From positions 4,939,201 to 5,003,200 of the forward strand of contig NZ_QFRX01000001.1 of the NCBI RefSeq assembly GCF_003143935.1: DNA of 64,000 bases, given 5' to 3'. The translations under genes and the position numbers were made by a program. The stretch comes from Streptomyces sp. Act143. GTDB taxonomy: Bacteria; Actinomycetota; Actinomycetes; Streptomycetales; Streptomycetaceae. Position 1 is the stretch's first letter. Every line of letters begins with the position of its first letter. Below the pieces are notes generated by a model, which made no database searches, had not been told where the DNA came from, and saw only the letters and a program-made list of their open reading frames with translations. Below are positions 50,648 to 58,275 of this stretch, piece after piece.

Positions 50648-50664
50648 TTCAACATCTTGTTGAA
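50648..50664. promoter_or_regulatory. Inverted repeat TTCAACA-TCT-TGTTGAA
   Basis: A perfect 7-bp inverted repeat with 3-bp spacer, 10 bp before the start of the cyclophilin-like gene at 50674. Its position suggests an operator or a small hairpin over the ribosome site; nothing ties it to a named regulator. Confidence 0.4.
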
Positions 50665-50673
50665 TTGCCGGTC

Positions 50674-51060
50674 ATGCAGATACGGATCTCCTGGCCCTCG
50701 GGCCACCTCACCGCAACCCTCGACGCCACCCCGACAGCACAGGCCCTCGTCAAGGCACTGCCTCTCGCCTCCACTGCCCATACCTGGGGTCAGGAGGTCT
50801 ACTTCGACACGGGCGTCTCGGTTCCACGTGAAACCAACGCCCAGCAGGTCGTGGAGCCCGGCACGGTGGCCTTCTGGACCGACGGCGACGCCCTGGCACT
50901 CCCCTACGGGCCCACGCCGATCTCGCGGGGCGACGAGTGCCGCCTCGCGAGTCCGTGCAATGTCGTGGGCCGCCTGGACGGCGACCCTCAGCTGCTCGCC
51001 ACGGTGCGGGCCGGAGACCCGGTCCGTGTGGAACTGGCCGACGGTGAGGGCCTGTCCTAG
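50674..51060 (+). CDS. Cyclophilin-like fold protein
   Basis: A 128-residue protein from the ATG at 50674 (MQIRISWPSGHLTATLDATPTAQALVKALPLASTAHTWGQEVYF). The pattern of a small beta barrel, with EVYFDTGVSVPRE, VVEPGTVAFWTDGDALALPYGPTPIS and CNVVGRLDGD, matches the cyclophilin-like family of TM1367/DUF3830 type. Its function is unknown. No strong ribosome site is present. Its stop codon overlaps that of hisC on the other strand in the shared CTAG at 51057-51060. A parS-type site lies within the gene. Confidence 0.75.
   Translation: MQIRISWPSGHLTATLDATPTAQALVKALPLASTAHTWGQEVYFDTGVSVPRETNAQQVVEPGTVAFWTDGDALALPYGPTPISRGDECRLASPCNVVGRLDGDPQLLATVRAGDPVRVELADGEGLS
50821..50834. promoter_or_regulatory. 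parS-type site in cyclophilin-like gene
   Basis: GTTCCACGTGAAAC, one base from the perfect parS consensus and equal to the site in the thiC leader. It encodes Val-Pro-Arg-Glu-Thr here. Confidence 0.7.
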
Positions 51061-52136
51061 AGCTCCTTACGGAACCCTTCCGCCACCTTCAGGAAGATGT
51101 CGTTCGCCTCGGCCTCCCCGACCGTGACCCGCACACCCTCGCCCGGGAACGGCCGGACCACCACGCCGTGCCGGTCGCACGCCGTCGCGAAGTCGGCCGT
51201 GCTCTCCCCCAGCCGCAGCCACACGAAGTTGGCCTGGGTCTCGGGCACCGTCCAGCCCTGAGCACGCAGCCCCTCGACGACCCGGTTGCGCTCACACACC
51301 AAAGAGCCCACCCTGCCGAGCAGTTCGTCCTCCGCGCGCAGCGAGGCGATCGCCGCGTCCTGCGCGAGCTGGCTGACGCCGAAGGGCACCGCGGTCTTGC
51401 GCAGCGCCGCCGCCACCGGCTCATGGGCGATGGCGAACCCGACCCGGAGGCCGGCGAGGCCGTACGCCTTGGAGAAGGTCCGCAGGACACAGACGTTCGG
51501 CCGGTCGCGGTACAGCTCGACCCCGTCCGGCACCTCAGCGTCGCGGATGAACTCGCGGTACGCCTCGTCGAGGACGACGAGCACATCGCTCGGCACCCGG
51601 TCGAGGAACCGCTCCAGCTCCGCCCGCCGCACGACCGTGCCGGTCGGGTTGTTGGGGTTGCAGACGAAGACCAGCCGCGTCCGGTCGGTGATGGCCTCGG
51701 CCATCGCATCCAGGTCGTGCACATCGCCCGGCGTGAGCGGCACCCGCACCGAGGTCGCGCCGCTGATCTGCGTGATGATCGGGTACGCCTCGAAGGACCG
51801 CCAGGCGTAGATGACCTCGTCGCCGGGCCCCGATGTCGCCTGGACCAGCTGCTGGGCGACGCCGACCGAGCCGGTGCCGGTGGCCAGGTGCGCCAGCGGG
51901 ACGCCGAAGCGCTCGGACAGCTCGTTCATCAGGCCCGTGCAGGCCATGTCCGGGTAGCGGTTGAAGGACGTGGCCGCCGCCGTGACGCTCTCCATCACGC
52001 CCGGAAGGGGCGGATAGGGGTTCTCGTTGGAGGACAGCTTGTAGGCGACCGGGCCGTCGGCCGCGGCGGGCTTGCCCGGCTTGTAGGTGGGGATACCCTC
52101 CAGCTCGGCGCGCAGCTTGGGGCTCGTCTCGCTCAC
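51057..52136 (-). CDS. hisC: Histidinol-phosphate/aromatic aminotransferase family protein
   Basis: A 359-residue fold-type-I aminotransferase; the GTG at 52136 (VSETSPKLRAEL) is chosen because GAGGAGG precedes it. Motifs: KLSSNENPYPPLPGV, NPNNPTGTVV, VVLDEAYREF and the PLP lysine in LRTFSKAYGLAGLRVGFA. This is subgroup I-beta, HisC or the related phenylalanine/aromatic aminotransferase; a gene outside any his operon, as here, is often the second copy that makes phenylalanine or tyrosine. It converges with the cyclophilin-like gene, sharing the four bases CTAG at both stops. Confidence 0.87.
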   Translation of the reverse strand: MSETSPKLRAELEGIPTYKPGKPAAADGPVAYKLSSNENPYPPLPGVMESVTAAATSFNRYPDMACTGLMNELSERFGVPLAHLATGTGSVGVAQQLVQATSGPGDEVIYAWRSFEAYPIITQISGATSVRVPLTPGDVHDLDAMAEAITDRTRLVFVCNPNNPTGTVVRRAELERFLDRVPSDVLVVLDEAYREFIRDAEVPDGVELYRDRPNVCVLRTFSKAYGLAGLRVGFAIAHEPVAAALRKTAVPFGVSQLAQDAAIASLRAEDELLGRVGSLVCERNRVVEGLRAQGWTVPETQANFVWLRLGESTADFATACDRHGVVVRPFPGEGVRVTVGEAEANDIFLKVAEGFRKEL

Positions 52137-52565
52137 CGCAGTCCTCCTCACGACCCCCGGCGGCCCCGTCCACGCCGCCGGCTTCCAATACTCCACACCT
52201 TATGAGGATTCGGCGCCGGTGCGTACAGGTGCGACGCAGGAGATCGCAAACCTCATGAGCCCCACTGGCATCAGGGGCATCACCGCCCGAAGGCAGACGA
52301 ATCGCAGGGCGCTCTCACATATATCTATGCGCCGGTGGTGCGCGCCGTGGCGCGCATCCCTCGTGAAGGTGAGTTGAGACCTCTTCGAAACATCGAGGAC
52401 TTGGCAGGCTCATGCGTGCCGACAAGTCACGTCGTGCCATTGGATCGTTCAACTCTCTTTCATTCGAAGGGAATTGACGGGTAATGACCTTGCAGAAACG
52501 TGCCTGTCAACGCGTGCATATGCGTCCGCACTACCCCACCGCATGAGCCCTACTATCGGCTCGCC
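52137..52565. other. Divergent intergenic region before LacI gene
   Basis: About 430 bp without a gene, between hisC (minus strand) and the LacI-type regulator (plus strand). It is AT-richer than the genes around it. A TACTAT -10 element at 52551-52556 ends nine bases before the regulator's ATG. A CGCGCCGTGGCGCG palindrome lies near 52345. Confidence 0.5.
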
Positions 52566-53678
52566 ATGACAGCAGCAGGGAAGCACCAGGTGAGCCGAGC
52601 GGAAACCTCACGCCGAGGCAGCCGACCGGGCCGGGCGGGCATCAGAGACGTGGCCGCCGCCGCCGGAGTCTCCATCACGACCGTCTCCGATGCCCTCAAC
52701 GGCAAGGGCCGGCTCCCGGACGCCACCCGACGCCATGTCCGAGAAGTCGCCGACCGACTGGGCTACCGCCCGTCGGCAGCGGCCCGAACCCTCCGTACCG
52801 GCAAGTCGGGACTCATCGGCCTGACCGTGACGACGTACGGGGATGAACCTTTCACCTTCACCGAGTTCGCGTACTTCGCCGAGATGGCCCGGGCCGCCAC
52901 CTCGGCCGCGCTCGCCCGCGGCTACGCGCTCGTCATCCTCCCGGCGACCTCGCGCCACGACGTGTGGTCCAACGTCGCCCTGGACGGCACGGTCGTCATC
53001 GACCCCTCCGACCAGGACCCGGTCGTCGGCGAACTGGTCCGGCAAGGGCTGCCGGTCGTCTCCGACGGCCGTCCGGTCGGCGAGCTGCCGGTCACCGCGT
53101 GGGTCGACAACGACCACGAGGCCGCCGTCCTCGGCATCCTCGACCACCTGGCCGACGCCGGCGCCCGCCGCATCGGCCTGCTGACGGGGACGTCGACCGA
53201 CACCTACACCCATCTGTCGACGACGGCGTACCTGCGCTGGTGCGAACGCGTCGGCCAGGACCCGGTGTACGAGGCCTACCCGGCGCATGACCCGTGCGCG
53301 GGCGCCGTGGCCGCCGACCGGCTGCTGGCCCGGCCCGACCGGCCCGACGCCGTGTACGGCCTCTTCGATCCCAACGGCACCGATCTGCTCGCCGCCGCCC
53401 GGCGCTACGGACTGCGCGTACCGGAGGACCTGCTTCTGGTCTGCTGCAGCGAATCCACGGTGTACGCCAGCACCGAGCCGCCCATCACCACGCTCTCGCT
53501 GAAGCCCCGGCGCATCGGCACTGCAGTGGTCCAGCTCCTCATCGATGCCATCGAGGGGGTCGAGTCGGACCATCCGGTCGAGCAGGTGATACCGACCGAG
53601 CTGATCGTGCGCACCTCGTCCCAGCGCCGCGCGCCGCGGACGACCGTCAGCCCGCCCCGGTCGCCGGAGGAGAAGTAG
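52566..53678 (+). CDS. LacI-family transcriptional regulator
   Basis: A 370-residue protein from ATG 52566. The N-terminal HTH reads GIRDVAAAAGVSITTVSDALNGKGRLPDATRRHVREVADRLGYRPSAAARTLRTGKSGLIGL, followed by a periplasmic-binding-protein-like effector domain (DNDHEAAVLGILDHLADAGARRIGLLTGTS ... PDAVYGLFDPNGTDLLAAARRYGLRVPEDLLLVCCSE). The final TTLSLKPRRIGTAVVQLLIDAIEG is typical. It should bind an operator unless a ligand, usually a sugar or nucleoside, is present; no target is adjacent. The mRNA seems leaderless, since a TACTAT element lies only nine bases before the ATG. Confidence 0.9.
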   Translation: MTAAGKHQVSRAETSRRGSRPGRAGIRDVAAAAGVSITTVSDALNGKGRLPDATRRHVREVADRLGYRPSAAARTLRTGKSGLIGLTVTTYGDEPFTFTEFAYFAEMARAATSAALARGYALVILPATSRHDVWSNVALDGTVVIDPSDQDPVVGELVRQGLPVVSDGRPVGELPVTAWVDNDHEAAVLGILDHLADAGARRIGLLTGTSTDTYTHLSTTAYLRWCERVGQDPVYEAYPAHDPCAGAVAADRLLARPDRPDAVYGLFDPNGTDLLAAARRYGLRVPEDLLLVCCSESTVYASTEPPITTLSLKPRRIGTAVVQLLIDAIEGVESDHPVEQVIPTELIVRTSSQRRAPRTTVSPPRSPEEK

Positions 53679-53900
53679 AGCGACGGCGTCGCACGACCGT
53701 CGCCGGGCCGTCAGCAGGTGGCCGAAGCCCTGCCCAATCGGGGCGAAAGCCGCGGTGAACTGGACTCTTGCGCCGATTCACCACCCCTGGGTCATCACAT
53801 GGCGCGATCCGCATTCCTATGATGGGCCCACGACACCGCGGGCCGCTGCGACCAGGCAGTCCGAAGCGGTGCAGATGCGGCGCGATGGTGGAGGGGTCTG

Positions 53901-54971
53901 ATGACTCAGGGGGCCGGTCAGGGACCCGAGGTGGAGCGGACGGCGACGTTGCGCGACTTCCGGGTGCCCGCGTACGTCCACGAGACCGGTCCGTACGGCC
54001 ACAGCGCGCACCCCGGCGACGTCGTACCGCCCCACGAGGCCGACTACCCCGAGGGGTACACGCCCACCGCGCGCGACCTGCCGGTGATCAACCGCGGGGA
54101 CACGCTCCAGGTGAGCGTCGACCCCGTGGCCGCGCCCCAGCCGGAGGTCGGAGCCGGCGCGCTGTACGTCGTCGGGGACGTCCACGGCTATCTCGACGAA
54201 CTGATCGCCGCCCTCCAGGAGAAGGGCCTCATCGACTCCGCGGGCAACTGGTGCGCGGGTACCGCCCGGCTGTGGTTCCTCGGCGACTTCACCGACCGCG
54301 GTCCGGACGGCATCGGCGTCATCGACCTGGTGATGCGGCTGTCCGCCGAGGCCGCCGCGGCCGGCGGCTACTGCAAGGCCCTCATGGGAAACCACGAGTT
54401 GCTGCTGCTCGGCGCGAAGCGGTTCGGCGACACTCCCGTCAACTCCGGCGCGGGCACCGCCACCTTCCAGGCGGCCTGGCTGCTCAACGGCGGACAGAAG
54501 ACCGACATGGACCGCCTCCAGGACCACCACCTGCAGTGGATGGCCCGCCTCGACGCCATGGAGGCCGTCGACGGTCATCTGCTCGTCCATTCGGACACCA
54601 CCGCCTACCTCGACTACGGCGACTCGATCGAGGCGGTCAACGACACGGTCCGCGAGACCCTCACGCGCAACGACGCGGACGAGGTGTGGGATCTGTTCCG
54701 CAAGTTCACCAAGCGCTTCTCCTTCCGCGACGAGGGCGGTGCCGACGCCGTCCGTTCCCTGCTCGATACCTACGGCGGCACCCGCATCGTTCACGGTCAC
54801 AGCCCGATCCCCTATCTGCTGGGCGAAGTCGGCTCCGAGGACGGCGAGGACGGGGGCGGCCCGGTGGTCGAGGGACCGCACGTCTACGCCGACGGCCTGG
54901 CCATCGCGATGGACGGCGGCGTGACCATGGCCGGAAAGCTGCTGGTCCAGCAACTTCCGCTGGATATCTGA
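53901..54971 (+). CDS. Calcineurin-like metallophosphoesterase
   Basis: A 356-residue protein from ATG 53901 behind GAGGGG. The metallophosphatase metal motifs are VVGDVHGYLDEL, LGDFTDRGPDG, MGNHELLLLGA, and VHGHSPIP, in the order of Ser/Thr-protein phosphatase or ApaH-like enzymes. Two metals, usually Mn or Fe, bind these. The first 90 residues (LRDFRVPAYVHETGPYGHSAHPGDVVPPHEADYPEGYTP) are an unusual lead-in. Possible substrates are a phosphoprotein or a dinucleoside polyphosphate. It stands alone. Confidence 0.87.
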   Translation: MTQGAGQGPEVERTATLRDFRVPAYVHETGPYGHSAHPGDVVPPHEADYPEGYTPTARDLPVINRGDTLQVSVDPVAAPQPEVGAGALYVVGDVHGYLDELIAALQEKGLIDSAGNWCAGTARLWFLGDFTDRGPDGIGVIDLVMRLSAEAAAAGGYCKALMGNHELLLLGAKRFGDTPVNSGAGTATFQAAWLLNGGQKTDMDRLQDHHLQWMARLDAMEAVDGHLLVHSDTTAYLDYGDSIEAVNDTVRETLTRNDADEVWDLFRKFTKRFSFRDEGGADAVRSLLDTYGGTRIVHGHSPIPYLLGEVGSEDGEDGGGPVVEGPHVYADGLAIAMDGGVTMAGKLLVQQLPLDI

Positions 54972-55164
54972 ACGTTCACCGGGCAGACGATCCCCCATGA
55001 CGGACTGAGCGGAGACGGTGCAGGCCAGGGGCCAATTTCTGGAAACCCCCTGTCACCGTGTGCCGTGACCGCTCTACCATCGGCTTATCCGTAGCAGGCT
55101 CCCCTCCGTTTCTGCCCGACGGCTCACAGTCATGCGAGCCCCAAGCCCTACGGAGCATCGGGGG

Positions 55165-56031
55165 ATGCACATGAACAGCGTTCCGCAGCACCTGCTGAGC
55201 GAGGACCGCCAGGAATACGAGCGGATCCTCGATGAGGCGCTGCGCTCCGCCCCACACCGCCCGGAACTGGCCGCTGTCGGACAGCGGCTGAATCCCGAAC
55301 AGCTGCGCACCATGGCGCTCAACGCCACCGCGATCATCACGGCGGCCGCGGCGACCGAGTACCAGCACTATGTGAAGGTCCGCGAGGAACTGCGCCAGCC
55401 GGCGCCGTCCACCCCGACGTCCGTGCGTGAGACCGGCTCCGCGGAGTCCGGCTCGGGCGCGGCGGGGCTCGCCGCCACCGTGGGAGAGGTCACCGAGGCC
55501 GCCGGCGCGGGCGCCGTCGCCGTCGTCGCGGTGCTGGCTCCCGTCCTCGCCGGAACGGCCGCGGCGATATTCCTGCTGGTCGGCTACATCCTCAAGATGC
55601 TCGATCCGGAACGGGCCTTCGCCCAGACGATGCTGACCACGGGCTGGGTGTTCGGCGCGATGACCGCGGTGGCGATCCTGGTCGCCGCGGTGGGGCTGCT
55701 GCTCACCGCCCTGCGCAACCGTCCCTCGCTCGTCGACACCGGCCCGTACGCCGAACTGACCGGGGAGGTCGCCCGCGCCCGGGAAGCCTGGCACGACGCC
55801 CTGCTGGAGCGAGGCGTCCTGCCCTTCCTGCGGGACGCCCTGGCCGACCCCGGCACGGCGGCGGCCCTGCACCGCACGGCACCGCAGGCGCCCAGCCGCA
55901 TGCCGAACCTCGGCTACGACCGCCCGGGCTTCAGCAGCCCGGACGACGGCTCCGCGGGCCCCCGGCCCAGCTTCACCAGCCCGGACTACACCAGCCCGGA
56001 CTTCGGCGGCCCCGAACACCAGCCGGAGTGA
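55165..56031 (+). CDS. Conserved Streptomyces transmembrane protein
   Basis: A 288-residue protein. Starts at 55165 (MHMNSVPQHLLSEDRQEYERILDEALRSAPHRPELA), following CGGAGC. The N-terminal third is helical and soluble; two membrane helices follow (AGAGAVAVVAVLAPVLAGTAAAIFLLVGYILK and GWVFGAMTAVAILVAAVGLLLTAL), then a helix (YAELTGEVARAREAWHDALLERGVLPFLRDALA) and a Ser/Pro/Gly tail with small repeats (FTSPDYTSPDFGGPE). I recall this type as common in Streptomyces; function unknown. Confidence 0.75.
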   Translation: MHMNSVPQHLLSEDRQEYERILDEALRSAPHRPELAAVGQRLNPEQLRTMALNATAIITAAAATEYQHYVKVREELRQPAPSTPTSVRETGSAESGSGAAGLAATVGEVTEAAGAGAVAVVAVLAPVLAGTAAAIFLLVGYILKMLDPERAFAQTMLTTGWVFGAMTAVAILVAAVGLLLTALRNRPSLVDTGPYAELTGEVARAREAWHDALLERGVLPFLRDALADPGTAAALHRTAPQAPSRMPNLGYDRPGFSSPDDGSAGPRPSFTSPDYTSPDFGGPEHQPE

Positions 56032-56213
56032 CGCCCGGCTTGCGCCCCTCGCCGCGGTGATCCGCCTTCGAGGGAGCGCAAGCCGGATGTCCGGCAGCGT
56101 CACGAACAGCACGAACGGGGCCCTCGCCTCCACCCCCCGCATCGCCCGACGCCCCACAGGCGCCCTCAGAACCTCTTCAGGCTTCGAGCGCCTTCCGGGG
56201 TCCCGTCTGCCGT

Positions 56214-58022
56214 TCAGTCCGCGATCGGCAGATACACCCGGTTCCCAGCAGCCGCGAACTCCTTCGACTTCTGAGCCATGCCCTCCTCGATCTCGTCCTG
56301 ACTGCCGCCGTGTCGGCGGCGGATGTCCTGGGAGATCTTCATCGAGCAGAACTTCGGCCCGCACATCGAGCAGAAGTGGGCCGTCTTGGCAGGCTCCGCC
56401 GGGAGGGTCTCGTCGTGGAACTCGCGGGCCGTGTCGGGGTCGAGGGCCAGGTTGAACTGGTCCTCCCAGCGGAACTCGAAGCGGGCGTCCGACAGCGCGT
56501 CGTCCCACTCCTGTGCGCCAGGGTGTCCCTTGGCGAGGTCCGCCGCATGGGCCGCGATCTTGTAGGTGATGACGCCGGTCTTCACGTCGTCACGATTGGG
56601 CAGGCCCAAGTGCTCCTTGGGCGTGACGTAGCAGAGCATCGCGGTGCCCCACCATGCGATCATCGCGGCGCCTATGCCCGAGGTGATGTGGTCGTACGCC
56701 GGGGCGACGTCCGTGGTCAGCGGGCCGAGCGTATAGAACGGAGCTTCATCGCAGATCTCCTGCTGAAGGTCGATGTTCTCCTTGATCTTGTGCATCGGGA
56801 CATGCCCCGGGCCCTCGATCATGGTCTGAACATGGAAACGCTTCGCGATCCGGTTGAGTTCCCCGAGAGTCCTCAACTCCGCGAACTGAGCCTCGTCGTT
56901 GGCGTCGGCGATCGAACCGGGGCGCAGGCCGTCCCCGAGCGAGTACGTCACGTCGTAGGCGGCGAGGATCTCGCACAGTTCCTCGAAGTTCTCGTAGAGG
57001 AACGATTCCTTGTGGTGCGCCAGGCACCACGCCGCCATGATCGAGCCGCCGCGCGAGACGATGCCCGTCTTGCGGTTGGCGGTGAGCGGGACGTACGGCA
57101 GGCGCACGCCCGCGTGCACCGTCATGTAGTCCACGCCCTGCTCGGCCTGTTCGATCACCGTGTCCTTGTAGATCTCCCAGGTCAGCTCCTCGGCCTTGCC
57201 GTCGACCTTTTCCAGGGCCTGGTAGAGCGGCACCGTGCCGATGGGGACGGGAGAGTTGCGCAGCACCCACTCGCGTGTGGTGTGGATGTTGCGGCCGGTG
57301 GAGAGGTCCATGACCGTGTCGGCGCCCCAGCGGGTCGCCCAGGTCATCTTCTCCACTTCTTCCTCGATGGACGAGGTGACCGCGGAGTTGCCGATGTTGG
57401 CGTTGACCTTCACCAGGAACCGCTTGCCGATGATCATCGGCTCGATCTCCGGGTGGTTGACGTTCGCCGGCAACACCGCGCGTCCCGCGGCGATCTCCTC
57501 GCGCACGACCTCGGGGGAGACGTTCTCCCGGATGGCCACGTACTCCATCTCGGGTGTGATCTCGCCGCGGCGCGCATACGCCAGCTGCGTCACCGCTCCG
57601 CCGTCACGGCCCCGGCGCGGCAGCCGGGGCCGCCCCGGGAAGACCGCGTCGAGGTTGCGCAGATTGCCGCCCCGCGGCGAGGTGTGCTTGATGCCGTCGT
57701 CCTCGGGACGGACGGGACGGCCCGCGTACTCCTCGGTGTCGCCGCGGGCGATGATCCAGTTCTCCCGCAGCGGGGCCAGACCTCGGCGGACATCGGTATC
57801 GACCAGTGGATCGGTGTACGGGCCCGATGTGTCGTACAGCGTGACCGACTGCCCGTTCGTGAGGTGCACCTGACGGACCGGCACCCGAAGGTCGGGGCGC
57901 GAGCCCTCGACGTACCCCTTGTGCCAGCCGATGGACTTCCCGCTCTCCGCCGTGGACTCTTCACCCTTGATGGGCTGTTCGTCCTGGCTGGAGGCAGGCG
58001 TGCGTGCGTCCTTGATGGTCAT
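56214..58022 (-). CDS. thiC: Phosphomethylpyrimidine synthase
   Basis: A 602-residue radical-SAM enzyme that rearranges aminoimidazole ribotide into the HMP-phosphate half of thiamin. The [4Fe-4S] cysteines are in the C-terminal CSMCGPKFC (Cys551, Cys554, Cys559). Other landmarks are QLAYARRGEITPEMEYVAIREN, NIGNSAVTSSIEEEVEKMTWATRWGADTVMDLSTG and IEGPGHVPMHKIKENID. The ATG at 58022 is 8 bases after GGGAG, which forms the end of a TPP riboswitch; translation is therefore probably blocked when TPP is plentiful. Confidence 0.96.
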   Translation of the reverse strand: MTIKDARTPASSQDEQPIKGEESTAESGKSIGWHKGYVEGSRPDLRVPVRQVHLTNGQSVTLYDTSGPYTDPLVDTDVRRGLAPLRENWIIARGDTEEYAGRPVRPEDDGIKHTSPRGGNLRNLDAVFPGRPRLPRRGRDGGAVTQLAYARRGEITPEMEYVAIRENVSPEVVREEIAAGRAVLPANVNHPEIEPMIIGKRFLVKVNANIGNSAVTSSIEEEVEKMTWATRWGADTVMDLSTGRNIHTTREWVLRNSPVPIGTVPLYQALEKVDGKAEELTWEIYKDTVIEQAEQGVDYMTVHAGVRLPYVPLTANRKTGIVSRGGSIMAAWCLAHHKESFLYENFEELCEILAAYDVTYSLGDGLRPGSIADANDEAQFAELRTLGELNRIAKRFHVQTMIEGPGHVPMHKIKENIDLQQEICDEAPFYTLGPLTTDVAPAYDHITSGIGAAMIAWWGTAMLCYVTPKEHLGLPNRDDVKTGVITYKIAAHAADLAKGHPGAQEWDDALSDARFEFRWEDQFNLALDPDTAREFHDETLPAEPAKTAHFCSMCGPKFCSMKISQDIRRRHGGSQDEIEEGMAQKSKEFAAAGNRVYLPIAD

Positions 58023-58029
58023 GAGACCT

Positions 58030-58193
58030 ACTCCCTACGCCGGCATTACCCGGTAACAGGTTCGGCGGTCGACGCAGCGGTATCCGTCTGCCGACGTTTC
58101 GTGGGGAACGTCACTCACAGGTGACGACGTTCCACGTGAAACATCGCTGGGACGGAGGTCAGCGCCCTCTCAGCCCGGTGCTCCGAGCTCCCG
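58030..58193 (-). promoter_or_regulatory. TPP (thiamin pyrophosphate) riboswitch with enlarged variable arm
   Basis: Read on the minus strand, the leader of thiC holds the conserved CUGAGA (in GGGCUGAGAGGG) near the 5' end. The 3' thi-box CCGAACCUG...GGUAAUGCCGGCGUAGGGAG lies directly before the start codon. Between the two lies an unusually long facultative arm. Its RNA can pair as UCCGUC/GACGGA, GAUGUUUC/GAAACGUC and GGAACGUC/GACGUUCC, one hairpin of over 20 bp. A parS-type sequence forms its upper left strand. AGGGAG at the riboswitch's end is also the Shine-Dalgarno of thiC. Confidence 0.92.
58129..58142. promoter_or_regulatory. parS-type site inside the TPP riboswitch arm
   Basis: GTTCCACGTGAAAC on the plus strand (GTTTCACGTGGAAC in the sense of the riboswitch), one base from the perfect consensus. 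The opposite strand of the predicted RNA hairpin, GTTCCCCACGAAAC (58096-58109, minus strand), is itself a degenerate copy. Confidence 0.75.
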
Positions 58194-58196
58194 CGT

Positions 58197-58225
58197 GTAC
58201 AAAGGTGCCTCCACGCTAGCGTCAA
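58197..58225 (-). promoter_or_regulatory. Putative thiC promoter
   Basis: TTGACG (58220-58225) and TTGTAC (58197-58202), both read on the minus strand, are 17 bp apart. They are close to the vegetative HrdB consensus and would start transcription a few bases before the riboswitch. The expected P1 strand of the riboswitch begins close by, so the exact start is uncertain. Confidence 0.45.
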
Positions 58226-58275
58226 TTCGGGCGCGGTGAACAGAGGGCCCCTGCCGTTCTTGCGATGATCGGTCG

